The notes beneath the pieces are model-generated. The model was not told the DNA's origin. It searched no databases and worked only from the letters and a program-made list of their open reading frames with translations. A stretch of DNA of 64,000 nt from Symbiodinium microadriaticum (Eukaryota > Sar > Dinophyceae > Suessiales > Symbiodiniaceae). Numbering within the stretch: the first letter of the stretch is position 1; each line of letters begins with the position of its first letter. Shown here piece by piece: positions 20,481 to 29,299 of this stretch. The stretch is taken from positions 555,950 through 619,949 of the forward strand of contig LSRX01000132.1 in assembly GCA_001939145.1 (NCBI GenBank), given 5' to 3'. The position numbers and the translations under genes were made by a program.

Positions 20481-20754
20481 TTTGTGAAAAGGGGGTTTAG
20501 GTTTTAGGTTTTTTGGGAGTTTAGGCTTTAGGGGCTTAGGGTTTAGGGGTTTAGGGGTTTAGGGGTTTAGGGTTTAGGGGTTTCGGGTTTTGTATTGGGG
20601 TTAGAGTCTTTGGGAGCTCCAGAAGGCTCCAAAGAGCACCTCAAGGGTTTAGGGTTTAGGGTTTTTGGGGTTTAGGGTTTAGGGTTGTGGGTTTTGGGTT
20701 TAGGGTTTAGGGTTTTGGGTTTAGGGTTTTGGGTTTAGAGCTTTTAGGGTTTAG

Positions 20755-21019
20755 GGTGAACGATCTCACAAGCATCGAAGGTGCTTTCAATCCACCCCAA
20801 AAGGCAAGACCCTTAGGTTCCTGTGTTTCTTCGAGCCCCATATATGCAGATCCAACTGAATTTAATGTTTTACCTGCAGTAGAATTTAGAGCTAAGGAGG
20901 CTTACAACTCACGGAGCTTAGGGGTTAGGGCTCAGGCCTTGCAAGCAAAGAGTTTAAGGAACCAGGCATCATCACCAGATCTTAGTGTATTTGATGAGCG
21001 GACCGGAGCCATGTTTTGA
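20755..21019 (+). CDS. Exon-like frame after TTTAG|G, ends in a stop
   Basis: Directly after a TTTAGGG tract the plus frame reads VNDLTSIEGAFNPPQKARPL, GSCVSSSPIYADPTEFNVLP, AVEFRAKEAYNSRSLGVRAQ and ends VFDERTGAMF and a TGA at 21017. The 87 codons have a protein-like mix of charged and small residues. The tract end TTTAG|GG could be the acceptor, making the tract the 3' end of an intron. No motif or family is recognised. Upstream codons translate the repeat and are not included. Confidence 0.45.
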
Positions 21020-21059
21020 GACAACCTTCCCACAGGGTGATATGCGACTTTCCGAGAAT

Positions 21060-21130
21060 TAGGGTACCTTATTTTGGGGTCCTTAGAATAAGGATCCTAC
21101 TATTTAGGGTACTATATATTAGGGTCCAAC
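21060..21130. mobile_element. Hairpin-related element (family F), copy 1
   Basis: AGGGTACCTTATTTTGGGGT, TCCTTAGAATAAGGATCCTA and CTATATATTAGGGTCC match, in reverse orientation, the element at 26826-26897. Confidence 0.75.
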
Positions 21131-21194
21131 ATTTTCGGAAACCCCCATATATGGGTAATACATACCCATACCATAATGAGAATTCCTAATATAG

Positions 21195-21371
21195 AAACCC
21201 TGCTTGCAACCCCTAAACCCTAAACCCTTGGAGCCCTAAACCCTAAACCCTGCTTTCTACTCCTAAACCCGAAACTCTGCTTTCTACTCCTAAACCCTAA
21301 ACTTTTTGGAACCCTAAACCCTAAACCCCCAAACCCTAAACCCCTAAACCCACGAACCCTAAACCCCCAAA
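21195..21371. repeat. CCCTAAA tract with CTGCTTTCTACTCCTAAAC units
   Basis: Degenerate CCCTAAA units, two of them joined to CTGCTTTCTACTCCTAAAC, run up to the exon-like segment at 21372. Confidence 0.85.
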
Positions 21372-21479
21372 CCGTCGGAGCACCTCGCGGCCTTAGCACG
21401 CTGGAGAGCTGCAGCAGCGAGGCTCCTCGAAAGGGTACCGAAGCGCTCATGGGACTTCTCATGGGGCTTAGTAACTTAG
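21372..21479 (+). CDS. Exon-like frame, alanine/arginine-rich
   Basis: The plus frame reads PSEHLAALARWRAAAARLLE and RVPKRSWDFSWGLVT to a TAG. It begins directly at the end of a CCCTAAA tract. Predicted helix with alternating Ala and Arg. A minus frame also spans the region, but it translates telomere units downstream and is less likely. Unknown product. Confidence 0.35.
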   Translation, partial: PSEHLAALARWRAAAARLLERVPKRSWDFSWGLVT

Positions 21480-21488
21480 CTGTGGAGT

Positions 21489-21550
21489 TCAGTTCTATAA
21501 GGGATCATATTATCCCAAGAAGTTTAAAGGGCACTCATTCAGCTGCTAAG
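21489..21550. repeat. Dispersed repeat family L, copy 1
   Basis: TTCTATAAGGGATCATATTA and TCCCAAGAAGTTTAAAG recur at 23955 and 49359 with few changes; all copies are followed by an ACTCAAT- or GCAGCTGCT-like block and CTAAGG. No long inverted repeat is present, unlike the hairpin families. Confidence 0.8.
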
Positions 21551-21891
21551 GTAAGCAAAGTCATAAGTAAGGTTTAGGGTGCAGGGCTGGGGTCTGGGGT
21601 TTAGGAGCTAGGTACTACTTCGGGTTTAGGGTTTAGGGTTTCGGGTTTAGGGCATGGGACTTAGTAAGCAAAGTCAATTAGGACAGTAGGATAACCCTAC
21701 TTAGGAGCGCGTCTAACCCCAATTGTAGCCTACTTACCAAGTCCCTTGAGCCCTTCGGCATTTTAATCTTGTGATTCTTTGGTTGTGCAGTTTTAGAAAG
21801 GCATGAAAACAAACTTGCGATGTAAATCCGAGACAAAGACCCATGGGCAAGAACAGCCACAAGTGAGGGTCAAAAGCACAATGCAACTTTA
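21551..21891. other. Short telomere-like run and unassigned DNA
   Basis: TTTAGGG units at 21620-21650 are followed by unique sequence. A 60-codon minus frame (21678-21860) is present but not persuasive. Confidence 0.4.
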
Positions 21892-22017
21892 CTACAAAGC
21901 GACGCCACTATCCTGTAACTTTGTACCAATTATTGGGTCCACTGGACCCTTAGAGTGACGGGTTGGCGTGCCATGGTATTGAATTCCAGCTGGGGGTCTG
22001 TGTCCCACAACAACCCT
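21892..22017 (-). CDS. Exon-like frame ending in a stop
   Basis: After CTTTTAG (22024-22018) the minus frame reads VVVGHRPPAGIQYHGTPTRH, SKGPVDPIIGTKLQDSGVAL and a TAG. Gly/Pro/His composition with short motifs looks like a protein C-terminus. The longer upstream part of this frame (to 22119) is more hydrophobic and could be intronic. Not recognised. Confidence 0.4.
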   Translation of the reverse strand, partial: RVVVGHRPPAGIQYHGTPTRHSKGPVDPIIGTKLQDSGVAL

Positions 22018-22261
22018 AAAAGCTAGTACCCAAAGCATCATGTATTGTAGTGGCCTGAAGAATCTGAATAGGGTTGCGGCGCATATTATCGTACAGGTGT
22101 GAGAAGGAGCCCTAGGCAATACTGTTGTTGGTTCTTCGATCAGGCTTGAGTAGTTTTTGATACCTTTCTACCTTATTGCCCTGTATAAACGTTAACAAAG
22201 GCTCTTCTTCGAATTAACACGAATATGAGGACATCCATTGAAAGGAATCTCCGATGGTTAG

Positions 22262-22516
22262 GAGTGTAGACACTACATTGCCTCAAGGAATACACAAAGC
22301 CGCTTAGCAAGAACAGCCTACGTCCGGCGAAAACGTAAAACCGGCCCCTCCCCTGAAACCGAAAAGGCTGAACTGCGGTACAATCTCCTGGCCCGCAGTG
22401 TATTCGGCTTAGGTGCAGGCGTCACCTGGCAGCTTGTGCTACTTGAGACGATGGGCTTGGGGTTACTTAGAGATGGGATCTGGGGTCGTTCTTGCGGTTT
22501 AGGGCTTAGGATTTAG
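22262..22516 (+). CDS. Exon-like frame with hydrophobic segment
   Basis: The plus frame is open 84 codons after a TAG at 22259. The likely exon starts after CCGCTTAG at 22311: RTAYVRRKRKTGPSPETEKA, ELRYNLLARSVFGLGAGVTW, QLVLLETMGLGLLRDGIWGR SC. A basic cluster is followed by an amphipathic helix and a hydrophobic stretch of about 20 residues that could be membrane-associated. The coding part stops at GTTCTTGCG|GTTTAGGG, where a telomere-like run would supply the donor GT. No methionine start is visible, so it is a partial gene. Confidence 0.45.
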   Translation, partial: ECRHYIASRNTQSRLARTAYVRRKRKTGPSPETEKAELRYNLLARSVFGLGAGVTWQLVLLETMGLGLLRDGIWGRSCGLGLRI

Positions 22517-22957
22517 GGTTTATGTGAGGATTCAAGACAAGAACTCAAGAATGTACTAATAAGTTAAGCATTATCACTGTTACTGTTAGTATTGCTATTG
22601 CTATTACTATGTTTGTTCTTATCATAACCCTTCTTCTTCAACTATTCTTATGATTCCTCTACTTATTGTTCTGATTATTTTTCTTCTTTAGTTGGAGAGT
22701 AACATCTTCAAGGTTTAGGGCTAGGGTTTGCAGGGCAAGGGATCCATGAAGTGCTTTGGGCCTCGCTGGGTCGCTACCGACACTCTGACATGGAGCCTTA
22801 GGGTAACATCGCGGCCTAAAGTACTTAGAACAGGGCTGAGGGTTTAGGAAAGTTTAGGGTTTATAGGGTTTAAGCCTAAATTTAGGGTGTTGGGGGTATA
22901 TTATACTATAACTGTGAATAATAAGGAGAAAATACCACAATGTATGAGGTTGTTTAG
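22517..22957. other. T-rich unique sequence, possible intron
   Basis: Bases 22560-22690 are unusually pyrimidine- and AT-rich (runs of ATTACTATG and TTCTTCTT). A TTTAGGG unit lies near 22710 and 22850. The segment separates two plus-strand exon-like frames. Confidence 0.4.
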
Positions 22958-23104
22958 GCGCTATATTGGGGTCAGCTAGAAAGCCGAATCGCACCAGCCA
23001 AGCACCTTGGGCATTTACACTTCGAAGTCTTCAGCGTCGACAGCCATGCTACTCTGAGATCCACTCGACGCCCTGAGCCCTGTGTGAATGAACTAGCAGC
23101 TTAG
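22958..23104 (+). CDS. Exon-like frame ending in a stop
   Basis: The plus frame reads ALYWGQLESRIAPAKHLGHL, HFEVFSVDSHATLRSTRRPE, PCVNELAA and a TAG at 23102. It is 48 codons long with an even composition and follows the 22262-22516 segment on the same strand; the two might be exons of one gene. The first few codons may be intronic. Not recognised. Confidence 0.4.
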   Translation, partial: ALYWGQLESRIAPAKHLGHLHFEVFSVDSHATLRSTRRPEPCVNELAA

Positions 23105-23654
23105 AAGCCTTGGGCCAGCAGACGAACAGCTTAGACTGAAGATGAGTTTAGGGTTGAGGGTTTAGAGTTTAGGGTTGAGGGTTTAGGGTTTAGGGTTGAT
23201 TACATTCAAATTCCTAAGGCCCCACATACATCACAGAACATTCCCTAAGCCCTACACTAGACCACCTCCACATGAAGCCCTGCTCTTCATAGAACCTTTG
23301 AAGGAACTCCTCCCTGTTTGAAAGCGAATGAAGGCAGAGGCCGGCATAAGTACCACTAACATGATTCCTTACTTACGGTTCCGTATGGCAAATATAGCAT
23401 AACATTACCCGAAACCCTATTCTAATTCTGCACGCCCTCATGGCTGTAACGAGCTCTACAATTTTTTCTCGACCCCTTAGAGGAACCCTGTAAACCAGCC
23501 CTTGCCAACTGTACAGGACCAGGCCCCCTTTTTTTAGTGGTTTCGGGGTAGGGTGTAGGGTAGGGGGACACATCCCCCTAAACCCTTAAACCCCTAAACC
23601 CCTCAACCCCTGAACCCCTGAACCCCTGAACCCTTAAAGCCTAAACCCCTAAAC
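23105..23654. repeat. Telomere-like tract, CCCTAAA-like end, uncertain frame
   Basis: A TTTAGGG tract with TTGAGGG variants fills 23145-23200. The minus frame 23373-23530 (SWQGLVYRVPLRGREKIVEL and VTAMRACRIRIGFR) may be coding but has no clear borders. CCCTAAA and CCCTGAA units at 23575-23654 lead up to the micro-exon. Confidence 0.5.
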
Positions 23655-23699
23655 CCAGGATGCCTCGACCTCGGGACCGAGCCAGGCATTTGCCGAAAT
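23655..23699 (-). CDS. Candidate 45-nt micro-exon
   Basis: In minus sense CACGTTGCAG precedes 15 codons, ISANAWLGPEVEASW, and GTTTAGGGG follows immediately. Acceptor and donor matches are both good, and the donor is again the start of a telomere-like tract. The evidence is the borders and the peptide only. Confidence 0.3.
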
Positions 23700-23735
23700 C
23701 TGCAACGTGAAAGGAAACTACAGGTGGAGAGTTTA

Positions 23736-23826
23736 GGGTATATAGGGCTTCCATAATTATTCCATAGGGCATAGAGACCTTCTACAAGGCTCCTATAACT
23801 GTAACTACCCGCCTGAACATGTCTTA
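23736..23826. repeat. Dispersed repeat family O, copy 2
   Basis: AGGGTATATAGGGCTTCC, GACCTTCTACAAGGCTCCTA and AACTACCCGCCTGAA follow the same order as at 1-104. Confidence 0.75.
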
Positions 23827-23954
23827 GACAAAGAGCTGTGCTTTTCGGCATTTCACCTACTTCGTTTCTGAGCTCCTGTACGGTGAAGGGCCCGGGGTCT
23901 ACTTTTTAGGGCTTATACTTGAGGGTTTAGGCTTAGTTTCTGAGTTCACAAGCC

Positions 23955-24012
23955 CAGAAAAGTGTACACTAAGGGATTATATTATCCCAAAAAGTTTAAA
24001 GCGCAGCTGCTA
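23955..24012. repeat. Dispersed repeat family L, copy 2
   Basis: AAGGGATTATATTATCCCAA and AAAGTTTAAAGCGCAGCTGC match copies at 21489 and 49359. Confidence 0.75.
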
Positions 24013-24089
24013 AGGCTACAAATTTGGGCCCAGGGTTCAGGCTCTCGGGTTTGGGAATTTGGCTTTAAGAACCCTTAAACCCCGAAACC

Positions 24090-24180
24090 CGACCCATAGC
24101 CGAAAAAAACTACCTGTTTAGGGTAACTTATTATGGTTTCTCCATATTATACGCCCTTAAATAGGTCTTTCGGCCCCCAG
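24090..24180. mobile_element. Hairpin-type element (family H), copy 2
   Basis: AAAAACTACCTGTTTAGGGT on the left and AAATAGGTCTTTCGGCCCCC on the right are diverged arms around TTATTATGGTTTCTCCATAT. Confidence 0.55.
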
Positions 24181-24714
24181 GTAAACCCTAACAGGGCTTT
24201 ACGGGACAGCTTGGGCTTCGGGGCTAACGCTTCAGGGCTGTAGGGTTCCAGGGGAAGTCCTTGGCATCTGGTGGGATATCTAGTCCAGCACTTGAGGGGT
24301 ACGTCTGGATTTCTAGGCACTTTAGGGGTACTTCTGGATATCTAATCTGGAGCTTTGAAGGGGTTGAGGTTTGAGTCTTCCAATCACATGACCAGACATG
24401 CATGAACTCCGATGATATTCAGCATCATGCTGTCATGCAGTCCCGACTGCAGCCAAGCTGGTAAACAAACAGACTCGACGGCGCACAAAAGACCAAGTAA
24501 TTAAAGCCCATCCTAAACTCTAAACCTAAACCCCAAGCCCTAGACCCTAAACCAAAAAGTCCCCACCGTCATTTTGAGACGGTTACGGTGTAGGGTTAAG
24601 GTTTTAGGGTTAAGGGTTTTGTTTTTTTTGGGTTCAGCGTTGCACGGTCTAGGGTTTATGGTTTGGAGTTAGGGTATTATAAGGTGTTAGGGTAGAGCTT
24701 TTAGTGCTTAGGGT
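24181..24714. other. Unassigned; short imperfect repeats
   Basis: At 24250-24360 the block GGGGTACTTCTGGATATCTA and variants (TCTGGATTTCTAGGCACTTT) recur three times. Around 24510-24690 are scattered CCCTAAA and TTTAGGG units. No gene is seen. Confidence 0.5.
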
Positions 24715-24814
24715 TACCCATAGGCCCCTAAGTAGTTCCTTTTTGTGATTATATTTAGAACCCTACTTGGTAGAAGGTAATCCCAAAAAGGAACTACTTA
24801 GGAGCCTATGGGTA
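24715..24814. mobile_element. Hairpin element (family A), copy 2
   Basis: TACCCATAGGCCCCTAAGTA and TACTTAGGAGCCTATGGGTA are the arms, with TAGTTCCTTTTTG and CAAAAAGGAACTA inside. This copy lacks the telomere-like insert present at 7003-7058. Its right end joins an 83-bp tandem array. Confidence 0.9.
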
Positions 24815-25050
24815 CCCTAAACCCTAAACCCTGCATCCAAATTCGGATTCATGAGAAGGTAATCCCCAAAAAGGAGCTACTTAGGGGCCTATGGGTACCC
24901 TAAACCCTAAACCCTGCATCCAAATTCGGATTCATGAGAAGGTAATCCCCAAAAAGGAGCTACTTAGGGGCCTATGGGTACCCTAAACCCTAAACCCTGC
25001 ATCCAAATTCGGATTCATGAGAAGGTAATCCCAAAAAGGAGCTACTTAGG
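24813..25050. repeat. 83-bp tandem array made of hairpin arm plus CCCTAAA
   Basis: Three units start at 24813, 24896 and 24979. Each holds TACCCTAAACCCTAAACCCT, then GCATCCAAATTCGGATTCAT, then GAGAAGGTAATCCCCAAAAA and the family A right arm. The array therefore amplified a fused telomere-unit and hairpin-arm module. The units are nearly identical, so expansion is recent. Confidence 0.95.
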
Positions 25051-25131
25051 TCTTGGAACCAAAGCCGAGTCGAAAGTCCGCGGCGGAGACGCCGGGACCT
25101 GTCCCGAAACGTCTCGAAGGACCATGCCGTA

Positions 25132-25255
25132 AGGGTCTAAGTACCTCCTATTTTTGGTTTAGGCTTTAGGGTCTAGGTACCCCCTATGATGGGACTTTGG
25201 GTCCGTTTGGGGTACCAAAAACCATAAATAAGGACCACTTGGACCCTTAGGAATA
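25132..25255. mobile_element. Hairpin element (family K) with an internal direct repeat
   Basis: AAGGGTCTAAGTACC at the left and GGACCCTTAGGAATACTT at the right form diverged arms, with CCTATTTTTGGTTT and AAAAACCATAAATAAGG inside. AGGGTCTAAGTACCTCCTAT (25132-25151) is repeated at 18 of 20 positions at 25168-25187 around a 16-base insert containing GGTTTAGG. Confidence 0.65.
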
Positions 25256-26629
25256 CTTACCAGTAAAGGATTATGGGACTTGTTGTACCCTCAAATTGGG
25301 GTATATAGGTCAAACAGAGGATAGATGCAAGGTCTAGGTAGAAGATTAATTCTGGGGCTTAGGAACTGATTTTAAGGGTTCTTACTTTTTTCTGTTGGGG
25401 TTAGGATCTATAAACAACTAAAACTTATGATAACAAAGTAGTGCTTTGGGTTCAGGGCTTATAGGGTCTATAGGGTTTAGGGTTTAGGGTTTAGGGGTTT
25501 AGGGTTTAGGGATTAGGGTTTAGGGTTTAGGCCTGTAATGCTGTTGCGTTCTACAAGGGCTCCTGAAACGGGTGCTCGGAAAGAGTTTTAAAGAGTTGGC
25601 GCAGTGGGTTTAGGGTTCGGGGTACAGGCGCCTTACGTGGGTGTTGGGTTCGTTGCGTCCAGGATGTAGGATTTTGATGGATTTACGAAGGAGCGTCTAT
25701 GGCTTACACACACACACACAAGTGCCGACAAACGACGACTTGCACCAACGCAGGGCAACCATATCCAAACCCTGCATCCAGTGTGGCTAAACCTGTAACC
25801 CCCTAAACCCTAGACCCCTAAACCCTAAACCCTAAACCCTATAAACCCCTAAACCCTAGACCCCTAACCCCTAACCCCTAAACCCCTATAAACCCTAAAC
25901 TCTAAACCCTGCCTGTAAACGAGTTGAAGCGATCATACGAAGCCCAAGCTTCCTAAATCCTACAACCCACCGCCTTGCAGCCCTAAGGCCCCCCCCCCCA
26001 AATCGAATCCCTATGAGCCCCTAAGCCCCCTGTAATCCTATAAGCCCTAACCCTAAAACCCTAAAACCCTAAACCTTAAACCCCCCCACACCCTTATAAT
26101 ATGAGCCCTTTATAGTAAGTTTAGAGCCCTATAACATGAAATCCTCAACCGCAAACTTTCAGGCACGGGAGTTCCCCTAAAGCCTCCACTTTAAGCTCTT
26201 GAGGATTTATAGTATTTAGGGTTTTTCGGGTTTAGGGCTTTTCGGCTTAAGGCTTTAGGGTTTAGGGCTTTGGGGTTTAGGCCTCAGGCTTTCTTTCTTT
26301 GTTAAATGGCCCTTTTCCTTGCATCTGCGCAGGGGCCCATTCGGGTTTAGGGTTAAGGGCTTAGGGCTTAGGGTTTAGGGCTTAGGGTTTAGGTCGGGCG
26401 GGCGATTTTCAGGGCTTGGGGTTTACTTGGATCCTAGAGAACCTACGTTTTGTAGGGTTCCTGATTATTATTTCCTTATGTCAATCCTTGAACAATTAGG
26501 TGTTTTAGGGTCCACGTAGGGTACATCTTAATGAACCCCAAACCGCAGTCCTAACACGACCAGAACCCACAAGTCTGTTATGACGACTACAAATAAAACT
26601 TAACTAACACCTTCGCCCTTGCATGGAGC
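25256..26629. repeat. Telomere-like tracts and unassigned sequence
   Basis: TTTAGGG tracts lie at 25470-25530 and 26340-26400, and CCCTAAA tracts at 25795-25910 and 26045-26085. A (CA)n run of nine units sits near 25706. The region 26408-26520 resembles family H in diverged form (CCTAGAGAACCTACGTTTTG). No gene is seen. Confidence 0.65.
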
Positions 26630-26740
26630 CTAAATGCAAAAGAACAGGTGTGGGAGTGTCTCAAGGAGCCTCTGCAGCTGCGACGTCCTGCGGCGGAGAA
26701 GCCTGTACATGTCCAGGGCGGTGTTTGAGGATCTTGGCAT
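26630..26740 (-). CDS. Small ORF, 36 aa, amphipathic helix
   Basis: ATG at 26740 starts MPRSSNTALDMYRLLRRRTS; the frame continues QLQRLLETLPHLFFCI to a TAG at 26630. A strong heptad-like Leu/Arg pattern predicts one amphipathic helix. A TAA lies 12 bases upstream of the ATG in frame, so this is either a genuine small ORF or a terminal exon. Overlapping frames on both strands are longer but Pro/Ser-rich and less convincing. Confidence 0.35.
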   Translation of the reverse strand: MPRSSNTALDMYRLLRRRTSQLQRLLETLPHLFFCI

Positions 26741-26825
26741 GTTGGTTGGGGTTTACAAAGGGAGGGGTCTTCGGTGGTCGGGAGGGTTTGACTTGAGCTT
26801 GAAGGAGTTGGGGGTTTCCGAAAAT

Positions 26826-26897
26826 AGGGGACCCTAATATAGTACCCCAAATAGTAGGATCCTTATTTTAAGGACCCCAAAATAAGGTACCCCTAAA
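26826..26897. mobile_element. Hairpin-related element (family F), copy 2
   Basis: GGGGACCCTAATATAGTACC, CCAAATAGTAGGATCCTTAT and TTTAAGGACCCCAAAATAAG form an element whose reverse complement matches 21060-21130. It lies between two minus-strand exon-like segments. Confidence 0.75.
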
Positions 26898-26919
26898 TTG
26901 TCGGAAAGTCCCATTTGAA

Positions 26920-27000
26920 GGATTGAAGGCAAGCTGTCATCTTGTTGCCGCAGGGCCTCCTCGCTGTTCTGCGCCCGCAGCTCCTCCACCTCTTCAGCAT
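26920..27000 (-). CDS. Exon-like segment, predicted coiled coil
   Basis: After TCGTTGCCAG the minus frame reads DAEEVEELRAQNSEEALRQQ. Glu- and Leu-rich heptads suggest a coiled coil. The frame stays open further (DDSLPSILQMG) into the family F element at 26826-26897, so the real end is uncertain. Unknown protein. Confidence 0.35.
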
Positions 27001-27406
27001 CTGGCAACGACGGCCTTAGAAGGCAAAAGCGCTCCAGACAAGAAGACCAATAATAGTACAGTTGGGCTTTCATGGCTAATAGTCAGAATAGGGCTCTGTA
27101 GGGCATAACATGCCATCGCTTTTTATGGAACCCTGAAACTTTGAGAGTTCAGAAACGCAACAGACTGGCAGACTCTTTGAAACAATGATGAGGCAGCGGC
27201 TCTGGTGTACATTCAAGTATACATTTGTACAAAGACCTTAAAGGACAGTTTGATCAGTGTTACGGTAATCCCTATACCCCTAAACCCCTAGGAACGGGTC
27301 GGGTGGACGCTAGGGCTTTATACGGGTCTCAGGCTTTGGGTTTCGGGCTGTCGGTTGAAGGTGGCTTTCGCTTCCTGTGGGGTTCCCTTGCATGTGCGCT
27401 TCATAG

Positions 27407-27610
27407 AACCGCCAGTGTTCATTTGTTATTGACTTGTCCTGGCAGTTGTCCTTGATTTGGCGTCCATGGGTGTTCCGGTTTTCCTTACAAGCAAACTTAC
27501 CTGACTTGTTGGTTGAGATGAGGCGTCCCCCACTGAAGTTGGAACCTGTAGTGGGTCAACCCAGTAAACAGCAGCTTGCCCGAATTTCTACGTCCAACCC
27601 TCGGCTCTAA
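27407..27610 (+). CDS. Exon-like frame ending in a stop
   Basis: Following an in-frame TAG at 27404 the plus frame is open 67 codons: NRQCSFVIDLSWQLSLIWRP, WVFRFSLQANLPDLLVEMRR, PPLKLEPVVGQPSKQQLARI and STSNPRL before TAA. The first part is hydrophobic and the second basic. The only methionine is near residue 38, so this would be an exon or a 30-aa ORF. No telomere-like units are present in or near it. Confidence 0.35.
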   Translation, partial: NRQCSFVIDLSWQLSLIWRPWVFRFSLQANLPDLLVEMRRPPLKLEPVVGQPSKQQLARISTSNPRL

Positions 27611-27725
27611 ATCCATTCATTGAGCACCCTGAGTGCGCTATAGCTGCTTTCCTGAAGCTCGAAATCCTATACCATCCTACATAAGAAGCTAGAATCCAAC
27701 ACAACACCAAGATGAATCTAAACAA

Positions 27726-28077
27726 CTAGCTAGGCAGATCTGCAGGTTGAACCGCAAAATGAACCAACATCGCATGAAGGCCAGCATTGTGCCGCTTGTT
27801 CAGCCAGACTCGCCGCTGCTGTGGCTCGTACACCCCCAGTACGCTGCATCCAGAATTCCTATACGACATGTCCCCTGTCTGCGCTTCTCGAAGGCTCAGT
27901 AACCAAGGTTGTAGGATCCCGTGTTCCTGACAGCAAGTATTGGCTCGCATGAGTAAAAAACAGCCGCGCCCATGATGTATTCCTGAGGAACACCACCTGG
28001 GTCCACAAAGAGAAGGACCTTGTACAGGCTCCAATTTACAGCCTGTACACTCCACTCCAATGATCAAACCCAGCTTC
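27726..28077 (-). CDS. Exon-like frame with an apparent +1 frameshift
   Basis: The exon seems to start after GCTTATCCAG with EAGFDHWSVQAVNWSLYKVL, LFVDPGGVPQEYIMGAAVFY and SCEPILAVRNTGSYNLG (codons in the frame of 28077). That frame then stops, but the frame one base further on continues LREAQTGDMSYRNSGCSVLG, VYEPQQRRVWLNKRHNAGLH and AMLVHFAVQPADLPS to the TAG at 27728-27726. Both parts look like real protein. One extra base near 27900 (a mutation or sequence error) or an unusual splice would reconcile them. About 105 residues in total; I do not recognise the protein. An upstream exon may lie at 28209-28270. Confidence 0.5.
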
Positions 28078-28208
28078 CTGGATAAGCCATAAACCCTGAA
28101 AGCCCAAACAGCCCTGAAATCTCCAGAAATTCAGACGCCTCATATGGCTAACCCAAACATCCTGAACCGGAAAGCACAAATTTCCAAAGTCCAAAATCTC
28201 CAAAGCCC

Positions 28209-28270
28209 TGCGTCTGCTTCCATGCGGCCATTCTGGCTGCTCCTCTTCCAGCATCAGGCTCACACCTCGA
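28209..28270 (-). CDS. Possible upstream exon of the 27726-28077 gene
   Basis: In minus sense the bases read SLMLEEEQPEWPHGSRRR up to GACGCAGG|GCTTTGG, which would need a GC donor, a type known in dinoflagellates. The sequence between here and 28078 is lower-complexity and ends GGCTTATCCAG, a fair acceptor. Evidence is moderate at best. Confidence 0.3.
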
Positions 28271-28833
28271 CTTAGAGTTATGCATGTCGGGCATGCAGAG
28301 TTTAGGATATATTTGGTCTAGGGTTCCTTTAAGGCTTTGGGGCTTCTCGGGTTCATGTTGAGTCTAAGGTATGTAAAGTCTATATAGGCTTTGGGGTTTT
28401 GGGGTTGAGAGACCAGGTGACGAATTGGAGTTTAGGGTTGCATTTGGCTTTATAGGCCTCCGTAGAGTTTCGTGGAGCCCTTGTGGGCGGAAGCTTCGTG
28501 GAGTGCGGCTCTCAATGGGGAATTTCGCTCCTGTTTAACTGCCTAAGATCCCGAAAGCCTAAACCCTGAACCCTAAGCCCGAAACCCAAAACCCCAAACC
28601 CTAAACGCTAAACCTCCCCAGAGTGGGGTTGGGAGTCGCGCTTGATACGGACGCTTCAGGCCCCTGCCAGTGCCCCTAGTTGGATTCCTCCAACTCTTCC
28701 TTCAACCCGGTGACGTACCGTGCGTGCCCGGATGAAAAGTGTCCTGAGTCGAGTCCTGAAGGTCTCGGGTTTAGGGTTTAGGGTTTAGGGTTTAGGATTT
28801 AGGGTTTAGGGTTTAGGGTTGACAGCGGCAGTG
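28271..28833. repeat. Unassigned and telomere-like tract
   Basis: CCCTAAA variants fill 28555-28615 and a TTTAGGG tract 28770-28820. Bases 28620-28760 are GC-richer without a clear frame. Confidence 0.6.
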
Positions 28834-29004
28834 TCATGCTCCTCCGAATCCAGCATTCTGATCCACACTGCTGCGCTCATCGCTGAAGCCTGCTAATAAT
28901 GCCAGCATCAGCAGCCGCTTTTCAGAGATAAACTCCAAGAACTCTCGCGAGCGCTCGCCGTCTCTCTCCCCGGCACGATGCACGGAGGCATGAACAGCTG
29001 TCAT
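28834..29004 (-). CDS. Small ORF, 56 aa, unknown
   Basis: ATG at 29004 begins MTAVHASVHRAGERDGERSR; the frame continues EFLEFISEKRLLMLALLAGF and SDERSSVDQNAGFGGA to a TGA at 28834. It shows a charged N-terminal part, a hydrophobic helical centre and an acidic tail. A TAA lies nine bases upstream in frame, so the ATG is the only start unless a splice acceptor (GTAAG) precedes it. A telomere-like tract begins just after the stop. No family is recognised. This is one of the most convincing short frames here. Confidence 0.45.
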   Translation of the reverse strand: MTAVHASVHRAGERDGERSREFLEFISEKRLLMLALLAGFSDERSSVDQNAGFGGA

Positions 29005-29210
29005 GATCACAGCTTACAAGTAGAGTACAATACGCGATGTCGGCCTAAACCCTATAGTCCCCCAGTCCTGGGCAGCTTTTGGGAACTTCTGTGTGGCATT
29101 ACCAATCTGATTTCCACCCGGTTTCATCGCAAGGTTGTTGATTATAAAGTTAAATGAAAGCCTGCAAAATTAACCTAAACCCTAAACCCTGCTAAATCCA
29201 ACACCGTAAA
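29005..29210. other. Unique sequence with short telomere-like run
   Basis: Only a CCCTAAA doublet at 29173-29190 is notable. Confidence 0.5.
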
Positions 29211-29299
29211 CCCTAAGCTCCTAAGTAGTTCCTTTTTGGGATTACCTTATAGAGTTCGAAACATAGACCACGAAAAGGAACTGCTTAGGGGCCTGTGGC
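29211..29299. mobile_element. Hairpin element (family A), copy 3
   Basis: CTAAGCTCCTAAGTAGTTCC on the left and GGAACTGCTTAGGGGCCTGTGG on the right are diverged family A arms; the interior contains TTTTTGGGATTACCTTATAG. Confidence 0.75.

Larger units (their letters stand above)
18477..20754. repeat. Mixed telomere-like tracts, hairpin and uncertain islands
   Basis: TTTAGGG tracts occur at 18565-18625, 19795-19950 and 20500-20580, and CCCTAAA tracts at 19618-19680 and 20278-20460. The island 18471-18565 is open on both strands. The islands 18950-19080 and 19160-19400 also read acceptably on both strands, so no gene is called. The family H hairpin at 19965 and the N at 20480 are listed separately. 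Confidence 0.6.
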
